Source: Croceivirga sp. (lineage in GTDB: Bacteria > Bacteroidota > Bacteroidia > Flavobacteriales > Flavobacteriaceae). Taken from it: a stretch of 64,000 nt of DNA. Every line of letters starts with the position of its first letter. The stretch's first letter is position 1. The stretch spans positions 162,101-226,100 of the forward strand of contig JANQKR010000048.1 in the NCBI GenBank assembly GCA_028281025.1, read 5' to 3'. The position numbers were made by a program, and so were the translations under genes. The notes beneath the pieces are model-generated. The model searched no databases. It was not told the DNA's origin and worked only from the letters and a program-made list of their open reading frames with translations. Positions 43,261 through 50,449 of the stretch are shown here, in pieces.

Positions 43261-44293
43261 TGAAATTATCCAAAGGGCCAATGAATGGCTAAAAGATGGT
43301 CTCCCATTTGTCATTTATCGTTATCCGGGAGATTTTTGGGTACGAGGTATTTTTCAACAGGATACGTCCCTTATCACGGCAGCTGATTTTCAGGTTTCCG
43401 GCTTCTTGTTTGCACCCTTTGATACCACCAGTCAGATGGTCCTGATACCCGGAAAGGTCCATAAGGGGGAAATTGTCCCACCACAGACCAAAACACATCA
43501 AAAAGCGGTGGATCTTTCGGAAAATGGGATGGAAACCTATCTGGAACTCATAAAAAAGACCGTTTCAAAAATACAGGAAAGTGAGGTAAGGAAAATTGTG
43601 ATATCGCGGCGCATACAAAGACCTACTAAAAAAAGTCCCGTAGCCATTATTTCCGATCTTCTCGCCAAATATCCAAATGCTTTTTGCTATTGGTGGTACC
43701 ATCCAAAAGTAGGGATGTGGATGGGTGCCACACCGGAACGGCTGCTCACCTACAAGAATGGCGAATTATTCACGACCTCCCTTGCGGGAACCCTCCCTGC
43801 GGAAAAAGGGATAGCCCCCAAATGGACCCCGAAAGAACGCGAAGAACAACAAATGGTGACCCACTATATTTTAAAAAGTTTGGAGGGCAAGGTGGAAAAT
43901 CTGCAGGTTTCTGAACAAAAAAATGTAAGGGCAGGGGGGGTATGGCATTTGAAATCCGAAATACAGGGGCGTCTGGATTCGAAAAAGGATTTGTATGGAA
44001 TAGTCAACGAATTGCATCCAACCCCAGCAGTTTGCGGGCTTCCAAAAACCAGGGCGCTTGATTTCATCCTGAATTACGAAGGTTACGATCGAGAGTTTTA
44101 TACCGGATTTTTGGGAACGTTGAATGTAGAAGATAAGGAAGAGATGGATTTATTCGTAAATCTTAGGTGTTTCAAATATGGTGATGGAAATGCGCAAATC
44201 TTTGTAGGAGGCGGAATTACATCGGCATCCGATCCACAAAAAGAATGGGAAGAGACCCAATTCAAGAGCAAAACCATTCTGGATGTGTTGTGA
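43241..44293 (+). CDS. menF: Isochorismate synthase
   Basis: 350 residues in the chorismate-binding enzyme family, short relative to E. coli MenF (431) but usual for flavobacteria. Start TTG 43241 overlaps the thioesterase stop by 20 bp. Motifs: SRRIQ, WWYHPKVGMWMGATPERLL, SLAGTLPA, HPTPAVCGLPKTRAL and EFYTGFLG, with acidic Mg ligands near the end (WEETQFKSKT). It converts chorismate to isochorismate, feeding MenD. Confidence 0.93.
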   Translation: MPSPKSNEIIQRANEWLKDGLPFVIYRYPGDFWVRGIFQQDTSLITAADFQVSGFLFAPFDTTSQMVLIPGKVHKGEIVPPQTKTHQKAVDLSENGMETYLELIKKTVSKIQESEVRKIVISRRIQRPTKKSPVAIISDLLAKYPNAFCYWWYHPKVGMWMGATPERLLTYKNGELFTTSLAGTLPAEKGIAPKWTPKEREEQQMVTHYILKSLEGKVENLQVSEQKNVRAGGVWHLKSEIQGRLDSKKDLYGIVNELHPTPAVCGLPKTRALDFILNYEGYDREFYTGFLGTLNVEDKEEMDLFVNLRCFKYGDGNAQIFVGGGITSASDPQKEWEETQFKSKTILDVL

Positions 44294-44300
44294 TATACTG

Positions 44301-44332
44301 TTGCACAATACGATACTCCGTCCGTATTTTTG
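44301..44332 (+). promoter_or_regulatory. Possible promoter of menD with near-leaderless start
   Basis: TTG at 44301 and TATTTTTG at 44325-44332 have 21 bp between. The menD ATG is at 44339, only 6 bp after the box, so a transcript from here would have almost no leader. menD may also be read through from menF. Confidence 0.4.
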
Positions 44333-44338
44333 TATGTA

Positions 44339-46087
44339 ATGAAGTACTCCAACATCCCAGCGGCCCAACTTCTAGTATTTTCATGCAAAGCGGCCGGAAT
44401 AAAAGATATCGTGATATCTCCGGGTTCCAGAAACGCCCCCTTAACGTTAAGTTTTACGGGTGACCCCTTTTTCAATTGTTTCAGCATTGTAGATGAACGC
44501 TGTGCTGCTTTTTTCGCACTGGGCATAGCACAGAACCAAAGGAGGCCCACGGCCATTGTCTGCACTTCCGGAAGCGCACTGTTAAACTATTATCCCGCCA
44601 TAGCAGAGGCATTTTACAGTGATATCCCGCTCGTGGTACTCTCTGCGGACAGGCCAACCTATAAGATTGATGTAGGGGACGGGCAGACCATTCGGCAGGA
44701 CAACGTTTTTGACCGACATATTGGGTATTCCGCAAATCTAAAGATGGATGTATCCCACGCCCAGGAAAGGGTATCGGTTTATTTTCCGGAACATTTGGAA
44801 AACACACAGGAGTCCATAGATGATTCTAATAAAAAACAAATAAATTCCGCTTTTGCGGTAGCCTTTGGACGGCAACTCCCCGTACACATCAATATCCCTT
44901 TTGAAGAGCCGCTTTATGGGGTTCGGGAAGTACAGGACAAGGATACTGTACGTATGGCCATTGAACCCACCACGGAAATCGATTTGGATTTTGACAGGAT
45001 CAAAAAGATATGGAATGGATCCAAACGGAAAATGGTTCTTGTAGGCGTAAATTCACCCGACTCCATTGATGCCCTTTGGTTGGAGAAATTGAGTAAGGAC
45101 CCGTCAATACTTGTATTTACGGAGACCACTTCCAATTTACATCACCCCAATTTTTTCCCAAGTATCGATAGTATTATTTTTCCCATTGAAAAGTCGAAAA
45201 ACACCGACGAACGCTTTACCGATTTACGACCCGAGGTTTTATTGACTTTGGGAGGATTGGTTGTTTCTAAAAAGGTCAAGGCCTTCTTACGAAAGTACAG
45301 CCCCAAATATCATTGGCATATACATGGAACCAAAGCGTATGATACCTACTTTTCATTAACCGGACATTTTAAGATGGATGCAAATGATTTCTTGTCCAAA
45401 TTATTGTCCAATAGTGAGGTTTGTGGGAGTCCATACTTCAAGACCTGGGAATTGGTGAAGAAAGCGTATGAATCCAAACGAAATACGTATGCAGCGAACG
45501 TACCTTTTTCGGATTTTTCCGTTTTTCACCTTGTCCAGGCACAACTCCCGGCCCATACCCAAGTCCATTTATCCAACAGTTCAACGGTGCGCTATGCCCA
45601 ACTGTTCCCAATCCATCCATCCATAAAGGTATACTGCAATAGGGGTACAAGTGGTATTGATGGATGCACTTCAACGGCCATTGGTTCCTCGTTCTACAAT
45701 AAGGAACCCACCATCCTAATTACAGGGGATTTGAGCTTTTTTTACGATAGTAATGCCCTTTGGACCGATTACTTGAGAAATGATTTTAGGATTATTCTCA
45801 TCAATAATGGGGGTGGGGGTATCTTCAGGATTTTACCGGGCTTTGATGGCTCCGAAAAGTTTGCAACTTTTTTTGAGACCAAGCATCGGTTGACCGCCAA
45901 ACATCAATGTGAACAATTTGGTCTGGATTACAGTTCGGCAACGAATATGATGGAATTAAAAAATGCATTGTCTTCCTTTTTTCAAGATTCGGGAAAACCT
46001 AAGCTCCTGGAGATATTTACCCCTAGGGAAGTAAATGACAAAATTTTGCTTGGTTACTTTGATTTTATATCTTCGGATTATAGTTAA
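44339..46087 (+). CDS. menD: SEPHCHC synthase
   Basis: 582 residues from ATG 44339; the frame also opens at 44330, but MKYSNIPAAQLL is the usual start. A thiamine-diphosphate enzyme: VDERCAAFFALGIA contains the catalytic Glu of the N-terminal domain, and the ThDP-binding segment is in the C-terminal domain (ITGDLSFFYDSNALW...INNGGGGIF). It joins isochorismate and 2-oxoglutarate in menaquinone synthesis. It follows menF closely. Confidence 0.95.
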   Translation: MKYSNIPAAQLLVFSCKAAGIKDIVISPGSRNAPLTLSFTGDPFFNCFSIVDERCAAFFALGIAQNQRRPTAIVCTSGSALLNYYPAIAEAFYSDIPLVVLSADRPTYKIDVGDGQTIRQDNVFDRHIGYSANLKMDVSHAQERVSVYFPEHLENTQESIDDSNKKQINSAFAVAFGRQLPVHINIPFEEPLYGVREVQDKDTVRMAIEPTTEIDLDFDRIKKIWNGSKRKMVLVGVNSPDSIDALWLEKLSKDPSILVFTETTSNLHHPNFFPSIDSIIFPIEKSKNTDERFTDLRPEVLLTLGGLVVSKKVKAFLRKYSPKYHWHIHGTKAYDTYFSLTGHFKMDANDFLSKLLSNSEVCGSPYFKTWELVKKAYESKRNTYAANVPFSDFSVFHLVQAQLPAHTQVHLSNSSTVRYAQLFPIHPSIKVYCNRGTSGIDGCTSTAIGSSFYNKEPTILITGDLSFFYDSNALWTDYLRNDFRIILINNGGGGIFRILPGFDGSEKFATFFETKHRLTAKHQCEQFGLDYSSATNMMELKNALSSFFQDSGKPKLLEIFTPREVNDKILLGYFDFISSDYS

Positions 46088-46111
46088 ACCTCTGTAAAAA
46101 CACTAACAATT

Positions 46112-46453
46112 ATGAGCAAAAGAGACGAGTTGATCGAAAAATATGCCGCGGACATCAAGGAAAAATTTGGACAGGATCCGGATATGGATCTGTTGACCAA
46201 AGTAGCGGTAGGTCTAGGCCCTGCGATATATAATTTGGATGCTTCCAAGGTTTCCGGTGGTGATGAAAAGGAATTGGAGACCGTAAAAAACAATTTCCTG
46301 ATCAAAAAACTGGGACTTTCCGATAGTCCGGAACTCATGGATGCCATTACCTCAGTAATCGACACGTATGGTAGGTCCGATAAGAACAAACACCGGGCCG
46401 TAATCTATTACCAATTAGCCAAACATTTTGGTAAGGAATCCGTTTACAATTAG
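46112..46453 (+). CDS. DUF2853 family protein
   Basis: 113 residues, all helical and acidic/basic, beginning MSKRDELIEKYAADIKEKFGQDPDMDLLTKVAVGLGPAIYN, which marks the DUF2853 family of small cytoplasmic proteins. The gap to menD is 24 bp, so it is probably read through from menD. It ends before a terminator at 46475. Unknown function; no link to quinone synthesis is evident. Confidence 0.85.
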   Translation: MSKRDELIEKYAADIKEKFGQDPDMDLLTKVAVGLGPAIYNLDASKVSGGDEKELETVKNNFLIKKLGLSDSPELMDAITSVIDTYGRSDKNKHRAVIYYQLAKHFGKESVYN

Positions 46454-46474
46454 CCAGTTGCCACTGAAAATAAC

Positions 46475-46499
46475 AACCGTGCTTTGGGCACGGTTTTTT
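46475..46499 (+). terminator. Intrinsic terminator before the CvfB-like gene
   Basis: A stem AACCGTGC / GCACGGTT with a five-base loop and six Ts. It ends 14 bp before the ATG at 46514, so the next gene starts directly after it. The T-tract may double as a poor -7 region. Confidence 0.75.
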
Positions 46500-46513
46500 G
46501 TTTTGCACAATTT

Positions 46514-47347
46514 ATGATACGTATCGGGGACTACAATAATCTAAGGGTAATAAGAAGTACCAGCGTTGGTGTCTTTTTGGGAGATAATGAGGGTACAGAG
46601 ATACTATTGCCCAATAAATATGTCCCAGAAGGGATACAACTGGATCAAGAGTTAAGGGTTTTCTGTTATTTGGACCATGAAGAGCGTCCGATAGCAACAA
46701 CTTTGGAGCCCCTGATAAAAAGGGATGGGTTTGCTTTTCTGGAGGTGGCCGAAGTAAACAATATCGGTGCATTTATGGATTGGGGGTTGGAGAAGCAGCT
46801 TTTGGTACCCTTTAGAGAGCAGAACAAGAAATTGGAGAAAGGAAAAAAGTATATTGTACATTGCTTTTTGGATGAGAAGAGCTTTCGTTTGGTGGCTTCC
46901 ACTAAGATTGATAGGTTTTTAAAAAACCGCCCAGGTGATTTTGAGGTCAATGCCCAGGTGGACCTTTTGGTCAATAGGAAAACAGATTTGGGGTGGGAGG
47001 TGATTGTAGGGGATGGCTTTAAGGGCCTATTGTTTTTTAGTGATGTTTTTAGGCCGGTGGCCATTGGGGACAGGTTTCAGGGATTTATAAAAAAGGTGAG
47101 GGAGGACGGTAAGCTGGATGTGTCCCTTGAACCCACTGGAGTACAAATGCTTGACGCCACCGCAGATAAAATATACAGTAGATTGGTAGCCGAAGGTGGG
47201 TTCTTACCATTTCATGATAAATCCACTCCGGAAGAAATAAAGGAAACGTTGCACCTGAGCAAAAAATCCTTTAAAAAAGGCATTGGGATTTTATACAAAC
47301 AACGCAAGATCGAACTCTTGCCCAACGGAATACGGCTAAAGAAGTAG
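46514..47347 (+). CDS. CvfB-like S1-domain RNA-binding protein
   Basis: 277 residues from ATG 46514; the frame extends into the terminator upstream and is not used. The N-terminal half has S1-like folds (GDYNNLRVIRSTSVGVFLGDNE, LEVAEVNNIGAFMDWGLEKQLLVPFREQ) and the C-terminus a winged-helix (PEEIKETLHLSKKSFKKGIGILYKQRKIELLPNGIRL), the arrangement of CvfB/YitL. It probably binds RNA or single-stranded nucleic acid in the cytoplasm and influences gene expression. Confidence 0.87.
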   Translation: MIRIGDYNNLRVIRSTSVGVFLGDNEGTEILLPNKYVPEGIQLDQELRVFCYLDHEERPIATTLEPLIKRDGFAFLEVAEVNNIGAFMDWGLEKQLLVPFREQNKKLEKGKKYIVHCFLDEKSFRLVASTKIDRFLKNRPGDFEVNAQVDLLVNRKTDLGWEVIVGDGFKGLLFFSDVFRPVAIGDRFQGFIKKVREDGKLDVSLEPTGVQMLDATADKIYSRLVAEGGFLPFHDKSTPEEIKETLHLSKKSFKKGIGILYKQRKIELLPNGIRLKK

Positions 47348-47425
47348 TAAGAAGGGCTTTCACCCGTATTTTCAGCACTTTAAAGAAGTTTTTACCCTAC
47401 TGTTTTTTACTATTGTTAAATATTA

Positions 47426-47433
47426 TACATTTG
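47426..47433 (+). promoter_or_regulatory. -7 box upstream of the coiled-coil/SPOR-like gene
   Basis: TACATTTG, a full match, 80 bp before the ATG at 47506. Confidence 0.4.
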
Positions 47434-47505
47434 CAATAGGTAAAAAGCTTAACAAGCTGATAGTTATGCCATTAACGTACTGAACATCCCTCAAGCACAC
47501 AGGTA

Positions 47506-48105
47506 ATGCCATTTATTGAAGAAAACGATTTGCTGGACCTTCACAAGGACATTGAAAAGTCCCAAATTATCAATGAGAGATTGCTGGACCAGATCAAATT
47601 CAAAAATAAGGATTTACGGAAATTAAAAATTCAACGAAATATCTCGGCGGGTATTGCCGCTGCCATTTTCCTTGCTGTTTTTGGGCTTTGGTCCTATTTC
47701 TCCGGTATTACGACCTCCAGGGCACGGAATAATCAGGAAAATTTGCTGGTCTCCATTGATAGTTTGGATGCGATCAAGACCCGTATCGGTAATCTCAAAG
47801 AACAAAATGAAGAGCTGAGCTTGGTCAAGGAATTTTACCTTGCAAAACAGTTCCTGGAAAAGGAAAAAGTCTATTCGGTTCAGGTAAAATCCTTTGTAGA
47901 GAACAATGTAACCTTAGCATCAGAGGCACTGACAAATACCATGTTCGTAAAGACCAACCCTTTCTATGCGTATTCCCTGGGTACTTTTGAAACCTTGGAA
48001 GAAGCCCAAAAATTTAGAAGGCAGTTGGTAAACCTAGGTTTTGAGGATGCTTTTGTGGCGTCCTACCAAGATGGTCAAAGACTTAAAATAGAATCCCCAA
48101 ATTAA
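47506..48105 (+). CDS. Coiled-coil membrane protein with SPOR-like C-terminus
   Basis: 199 residues. A 40-residue basic/acidic N-terminal coil, a membrane span (ISAGIAAAIFLAVFGLWSYF, about 45-65), a coiled coil (about 75-110), and a C-terminal domain with YSVQVKSFVEN, YSLGTFETLEEAQKFRRQLVNLGFEDAFV, which reads as a SPOR-like fold that may bind peptidoglycan. It is read into menA with zero gap (stop 48105, TTG 48106). Function in envelope or division is inference. Confidence 0.65.
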   Translation: MPFIEENDLLDLHKDIEKSQIINERLLDQIKFKNKDLRKLKIQRNISAGIAAAIFLAVFGLWSYFSGITTSRARNNQENLLVSIDSLDAIKTRIGNLKEQNEELSLVKEFYLAKQFLEKEKVYSVQVKSFVENNVTLASEALTNTMFVKTNPFYAYSLGTFETLEEAQKFRRQLVNLGFEDAFVASYQDGQRLKIESPN

Positions 48106-49014
48106 TTGGAAAAAGTTAAGGTTTGGCTGGGCGCGGCTAGGCTTCGCACACTGCCCTTGTCCCTAAGCGGAATTATCACGGGTACGGCATTGGCCAATCT
48201 TTCAGGAGAAAGGGATGGTGTGGTTTTTTTCCTGTGTCTATTGGTCACGGTAGGCTTCCAGGTCACTTCAAATTTTGCCAATGATTACGGGGATGGGATA
48301 AAAGGAACGGATTCAACCGATAGAATTGGACCGGAACGCGCTTTGCAAAGCGGGAAGTTGACCCCTAGAGAATTGAAATGGGGTATAGGAATAACCGCTG
48401 TGTTGAGCTTGTTGTTCGCCTTTGTATTATTGGTCCATTCCTTTGGCCTAAAACAACTTCACTATCTCTTACTTTTTGCCCTGTTGGGAATTCTAAGTAT
48501 TTGGGCGGCCATACGCTATACCGTTGGGGATTCTGCTTATGGGTACAAGGGGTTGGGAGATCTGTTTGTGTTTTTGTTTTTTGGACTTTTGGCCGTCCTT
48601 GGAACAAAATTTCTATATACGTTGACATTGGATTGGTTGGATGTATTGCCGGCAACCGCAATAGGTTTCTTGTGTGTTGGGGTTTTAAATCTAAACAATT
48701 TAAGGGATGTGGAATCCGATAGGAAATACCATAAAAACACCTTGGTGGTCAAACTTGGCTTTCAAAACGGAAAGGTGTACCATTCCATCTTGTTGTGTCT
48801 CAGCTTTCTTTCGTTTTTAGTGTACTTTTTTTTACAGTTTTCCAATGGGATACACGCCATCTTAATGCTTCCGTATGTCGTTGTTTTGGTTCATTTATTT
48901 AAAGTTATGCGAACCAAGGAACCGGTTCTACTTGATCCCGAGCTCAAGAAATTGGCACTGTCCACATTTTTGCTCTCCCTTTTGTTTTACCTCACTGTTA
49001 ATTATTTTTTGTAG
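48106..49014 (+). CDS. menA: 1,4-dihydroxy-2-naphthoate polyprenyltransferase
   Basis: 302 residues with about nine membrane spans, starting at TTG 48106. The conserved polar motifs NFANDYGDGIKGTD and LNNLRDVESDRKYHKNTLVV are the prenyl diphosphate and Mg-binding loops of MenA. It attaches the prenyl tail to DHNA, a membrane step of menaquinone synthesis. The gene directly abuts the SPOR-like gene. Confidence 0.94.
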   Translation: MEKVKVWLGAARLRTLPLSLSGIITGTALANLSGERDGVVFFLCLLVTVGFQVTSNFANDYGDGIKGTDSTDRIGPERALQSGKLTPRELKWGIGITAVLSLLFAFVLLVHSFGLKQLHYLLLFALLGILSIWAAIRYTVGDSAYGYKGLGDLFVFLFFGLLAVLGTKFLYTLTLDWLDVLPATAIGFLCVGVLNLNNLRDVESDRKYHKNTLVVKLGFQNGKVYHSILLCLSFLSFLVYFFLQFSNGIHAILMLPYVVVLVHLFKVMRTKEPVLLDPELKKLALSTFLLSLLFYLTVNYFL

Positions 49015-49019
49015 TTTTG
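49012..49019 (+). promoter_or_regulatory. -7 box of the LytTR regulator gene, overlapping the menA stop
   Basis: TAGTTTTG (full match) includes the TAG stop of menA. It is 31 bp before the TTG at 49050. It lacks the operator arms found at 49898-50397. Confidence 0.5.
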
Positions 49020-49049
49020 ATTGTTAAAACTATCTAAACCTTACTTGAG

Positions 49050-49805
49050 TTGGAACACCCCATTAAGATTCTCATCGTTGAGGATAATGTTATCATTGCA
49101 GATGATATGCAGTCCATGTTGGAAGAGATTGGCTATGAAGTTGTGGATAACGTCATAGTTTATGAGCAAGCCATTGAGGTACTTAAAAACAACCATGTAG
49201 ACCTTGTTTTGATCGATATTATTTTGGCTTCGGACAAAACCGGTATCGATTTGGGAAAACATATCCGTCAGAATTACAACATTCCGTTCATATTTGTGAC
49301 CTCCAATTCAGATAAGGCCACGGTGGAAAATGCCAAAACTGTGAAACCGGATGGTTATTTGGTAAAACCCTTTGAACAACAGGATCTATATACTTCCATT
49401 GAGATTGCCCTCTCCAATTTCAACTATTCCAAAAAGGAATCCAGTACCGATATTGCAGGAAGTGGAGGGGACAGTTTTACCTCCAATTCCGTTTTAAAGG
49501 ATTCCATATTTGTGAAAAAACAGCACTTGTATTATAGGATTCAGTTTGGGGATATCCAATTTATAAAAGCGGATAACGTATACTTGGAGGTAAACACTGT
49601 GGACAAAAAGTTTTTGGTACGATCCCCACTTAAGGACTACCTGGAAAAACTTCCCAAGAACAAGTTTTACAGGGCACACAAATCATACATTGTGAATGTG
49701 GATCATATCGATGCCATCAACTCCAAGGATATTATGATCAACAATACATTGATTCCTATTTCCAAGGATTTTAAGGAGTTCATCATCTCCTCCATGAATT
49801 CGTGA
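49050..49805 (+). CDS. LytTR-family response regulator
   Basis: 251 residues, start TTG 49050. The receiver domain (1-125) has Glu11-Asp12 (IVEDN), phosphoacceptor Asp56 (LIDIIL), Thr/Ser in FVTSNSD and Lys in YLVKPFE. The LytTR DNA-binding domain (about 150-251) includes IQFIKADNVYLEVNT, RSPLKDYLEKLP and FYRAHKSYIVNVDHI. LytTR proteins bind direct repeats about two helical turns apart; just such repeats occur three times in the 644-bp gap downstream and once before the kinase at 31 kb. The likely cognate kinase is the HisKA_2 protein at 50450. Confidence 0.93.
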   Translation: MEHPIKILIVEDNVIIADDMQSMLEEIGYEVVDNVIVYEQAIEVLKNNHVDLVLIDIILASDKTGIDLGKHIRQNYNIPFIFVTSNSDKATVENAKTVKPDGYLVKPFEQQDLYTSIEIALSNFNYSKKESSTDIAGSGGDSFTSNSVLKDSIFVKKQHLYYRIQFGDIQFIKADNVYLEVNTVDKKFLVRSPLKDYLEKLPKNKFYRAHKSYIVNVDHIDAINSKDIMINNTLIPISKDFKEFIISSMNS

Positions 49806-49833
49806 CCATAGTTTCATAACAATACACACTGGT

Positions 49834-49860
49834 AAGCGGCTTTTATAGGGCCGCTTTTTT
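49834..49860 (+). terminator. Terminator of the LytTR regulator gene
   Basis: Stem AAGCGGC / GCCGCTT with a nine-base loop and a run of Ts, 29 bp after the stop. Confidence 0.85.
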
Positions 49861-49897
49861 ATGGAACAAACCCTGCAAATCACATGGGTTTCCAAAA

Positions 49898-49962
49898 TCA
49901 CCACACTTTAAGGGTGGTTCACAACAATATTTTCTTAATACGGCTTGGTGATCCTACATTTG
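49898..49962 (+). promoter_or_regulatory. Operator-promoter unit 1 (direct repeat plus -7 box)
   Basis: TCACCACA (49898-49905) and TCACAACA (49919-49926) start 21 bp apart. TACATTTG (49955-49962) begins 36 bp after the second arm. No -33 TTG is present, as expected for an activator-dependent promoter. It precedes a candidate small RNA. Binding by the neighbouring LytTR protein is inferred from the two-turn spacing. Confidence 0.65.
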
Positions 49963-49966
49963 AACT

Positions 49967-50060
49967 GTAATTACTTAACAACATAAAAAGAGTAATTTTT
50001 TCATTTTCATATAGTGTTCCCGGGCAAAGGTCCCACTTAAAAAGGTGGGATCTTTTTTTT
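49967..50060 (+). ncRNA. Candidate small RNA 1, between LytTR regulator and kinase
   Basis: A stretch of about 94 nt from just after the -7 box to the terminator T-run. It has a 7-bp hairpin (AATTACT at 49969-49975 with AGTAATT at 49991-49997), a single-stranded ATATAGTGT (50009-50017) and the terminator hairpin. It contains no convincing ORF. Promoter, terminator and absence of coding capacity together support an sRNA; expression is untested. Confidence 0.55.
50029..50060 (+). terminator. Terminator of candidate small RNA 1
   Basis: Stem GGTCCCACTT with AAGGTGGGATC (ten pairs including G-U) and eight Ts; similar in sequence to the tRNA-His terminator hairpin. Confidence 0.85.
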
Positions 50061-50133
50061 GTTGTTGCTGGCCCATTCCACAAAATGCACAAAACATCGA
50101 TAAAATGTATGTTGACATTCCCCACCTGCCGTT

Positions 50134-50198
50134 TCACAACAAAAAACACCACTTTCACAACAAAACAAAATCCCCAAGGGTCATTCGTTCTATTTTTG
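50134..50198 (+). promoter_or_regulatory. Operator-promoter unit 2 (perfect direct repeat plus -7 box)
   Basis: TTTCACAACAAAA occurs twice without mismatch (50132-50144, 50153-50165); the cores TCACAACA start at 50134 and 50155, 21 bp apart. TATTTTTG (50191-50198) follows 36 bp after the second core. This is the best of the three units. Confidence 0.7.
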
Positions 50199-50202
50199 AA
50201 GT

Positions 50203-50282
50203 AGTTGTATGAATCCCCAAATCTTACAATTTGATATAGTGTCAAAAAAAGGGCTGTACGTTTTCTGTACAGTCCTTTTTAT
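50203..50282 (+). ncRNA. Candidate small RNA 2, tandem to candidate 1
   Basis: About 80 nt from after the -7 box to the terminator at 50280. It contains ATATAGTGT (50234-50242), the same nonamer as candidate 1, again close upstream of the terminator hairpin, so the two may be paralogous. No ORF of note is present. Confidence 0.55.
50246..50280 (+). terminator. Terminator of candidate small RNA 2
   Basis: A stem of at least twelve pairs (GGGCTGTAC with GTACAGTCC, extended by A-T pairs into the T-run) and a seven-base loop. The A and T tracts make it bidirectional in form. Confidence 0.85.
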
Positions 50283-50332
50283 TATCCAAAAAGATGGCCT
50301 TCAAAGCAGGGATTAACAACTTTTAAGGGATT

Positions 50333-50397
50333 TCACTACTTATGGAGCGGGCTTTACAACAAAAATGAAGTAGTGATGTGAATTCACGCTAATTTTG
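50333..50397 (+). promoter_or_regulatory. Operator-promoter unit 3, of the TPR/HisKA_2 kinase gene
   Basis: TCACTACT (50333-50340) and TTACAACA (50354-50361) start 21 bp apart, and TAATTTTG (50390-50397) begins 36 bp after the second arm. The same geometry as units 1 and 2. The kinase ATG is at 50450, giving a leader of about 48 nt that contains ACACTAT (50420-50426), complementary to the small-RNA nonamer core. Confidence 0.65.
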
Positions 50398-50449
50398 AGG
50401 TGGAGAGTGCCCCAAATGCACACTATGGTTTTTATTAAGTATTGATTGA

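Noticed and set aside
44286..44293. TGTTGTGA, the reverse of the operator arm, at the end of menF
   Set aside because: It is inside coding sequence, points away from menD, and has no partner arm or -7 box at the required spacing.
49919..50245. 108-codon minus-strand ORF between the LytTR regulator and the kinase
   Set aside because: It runs antisense through two strong terminators and the operator repeats, and its composition is not protein-like.
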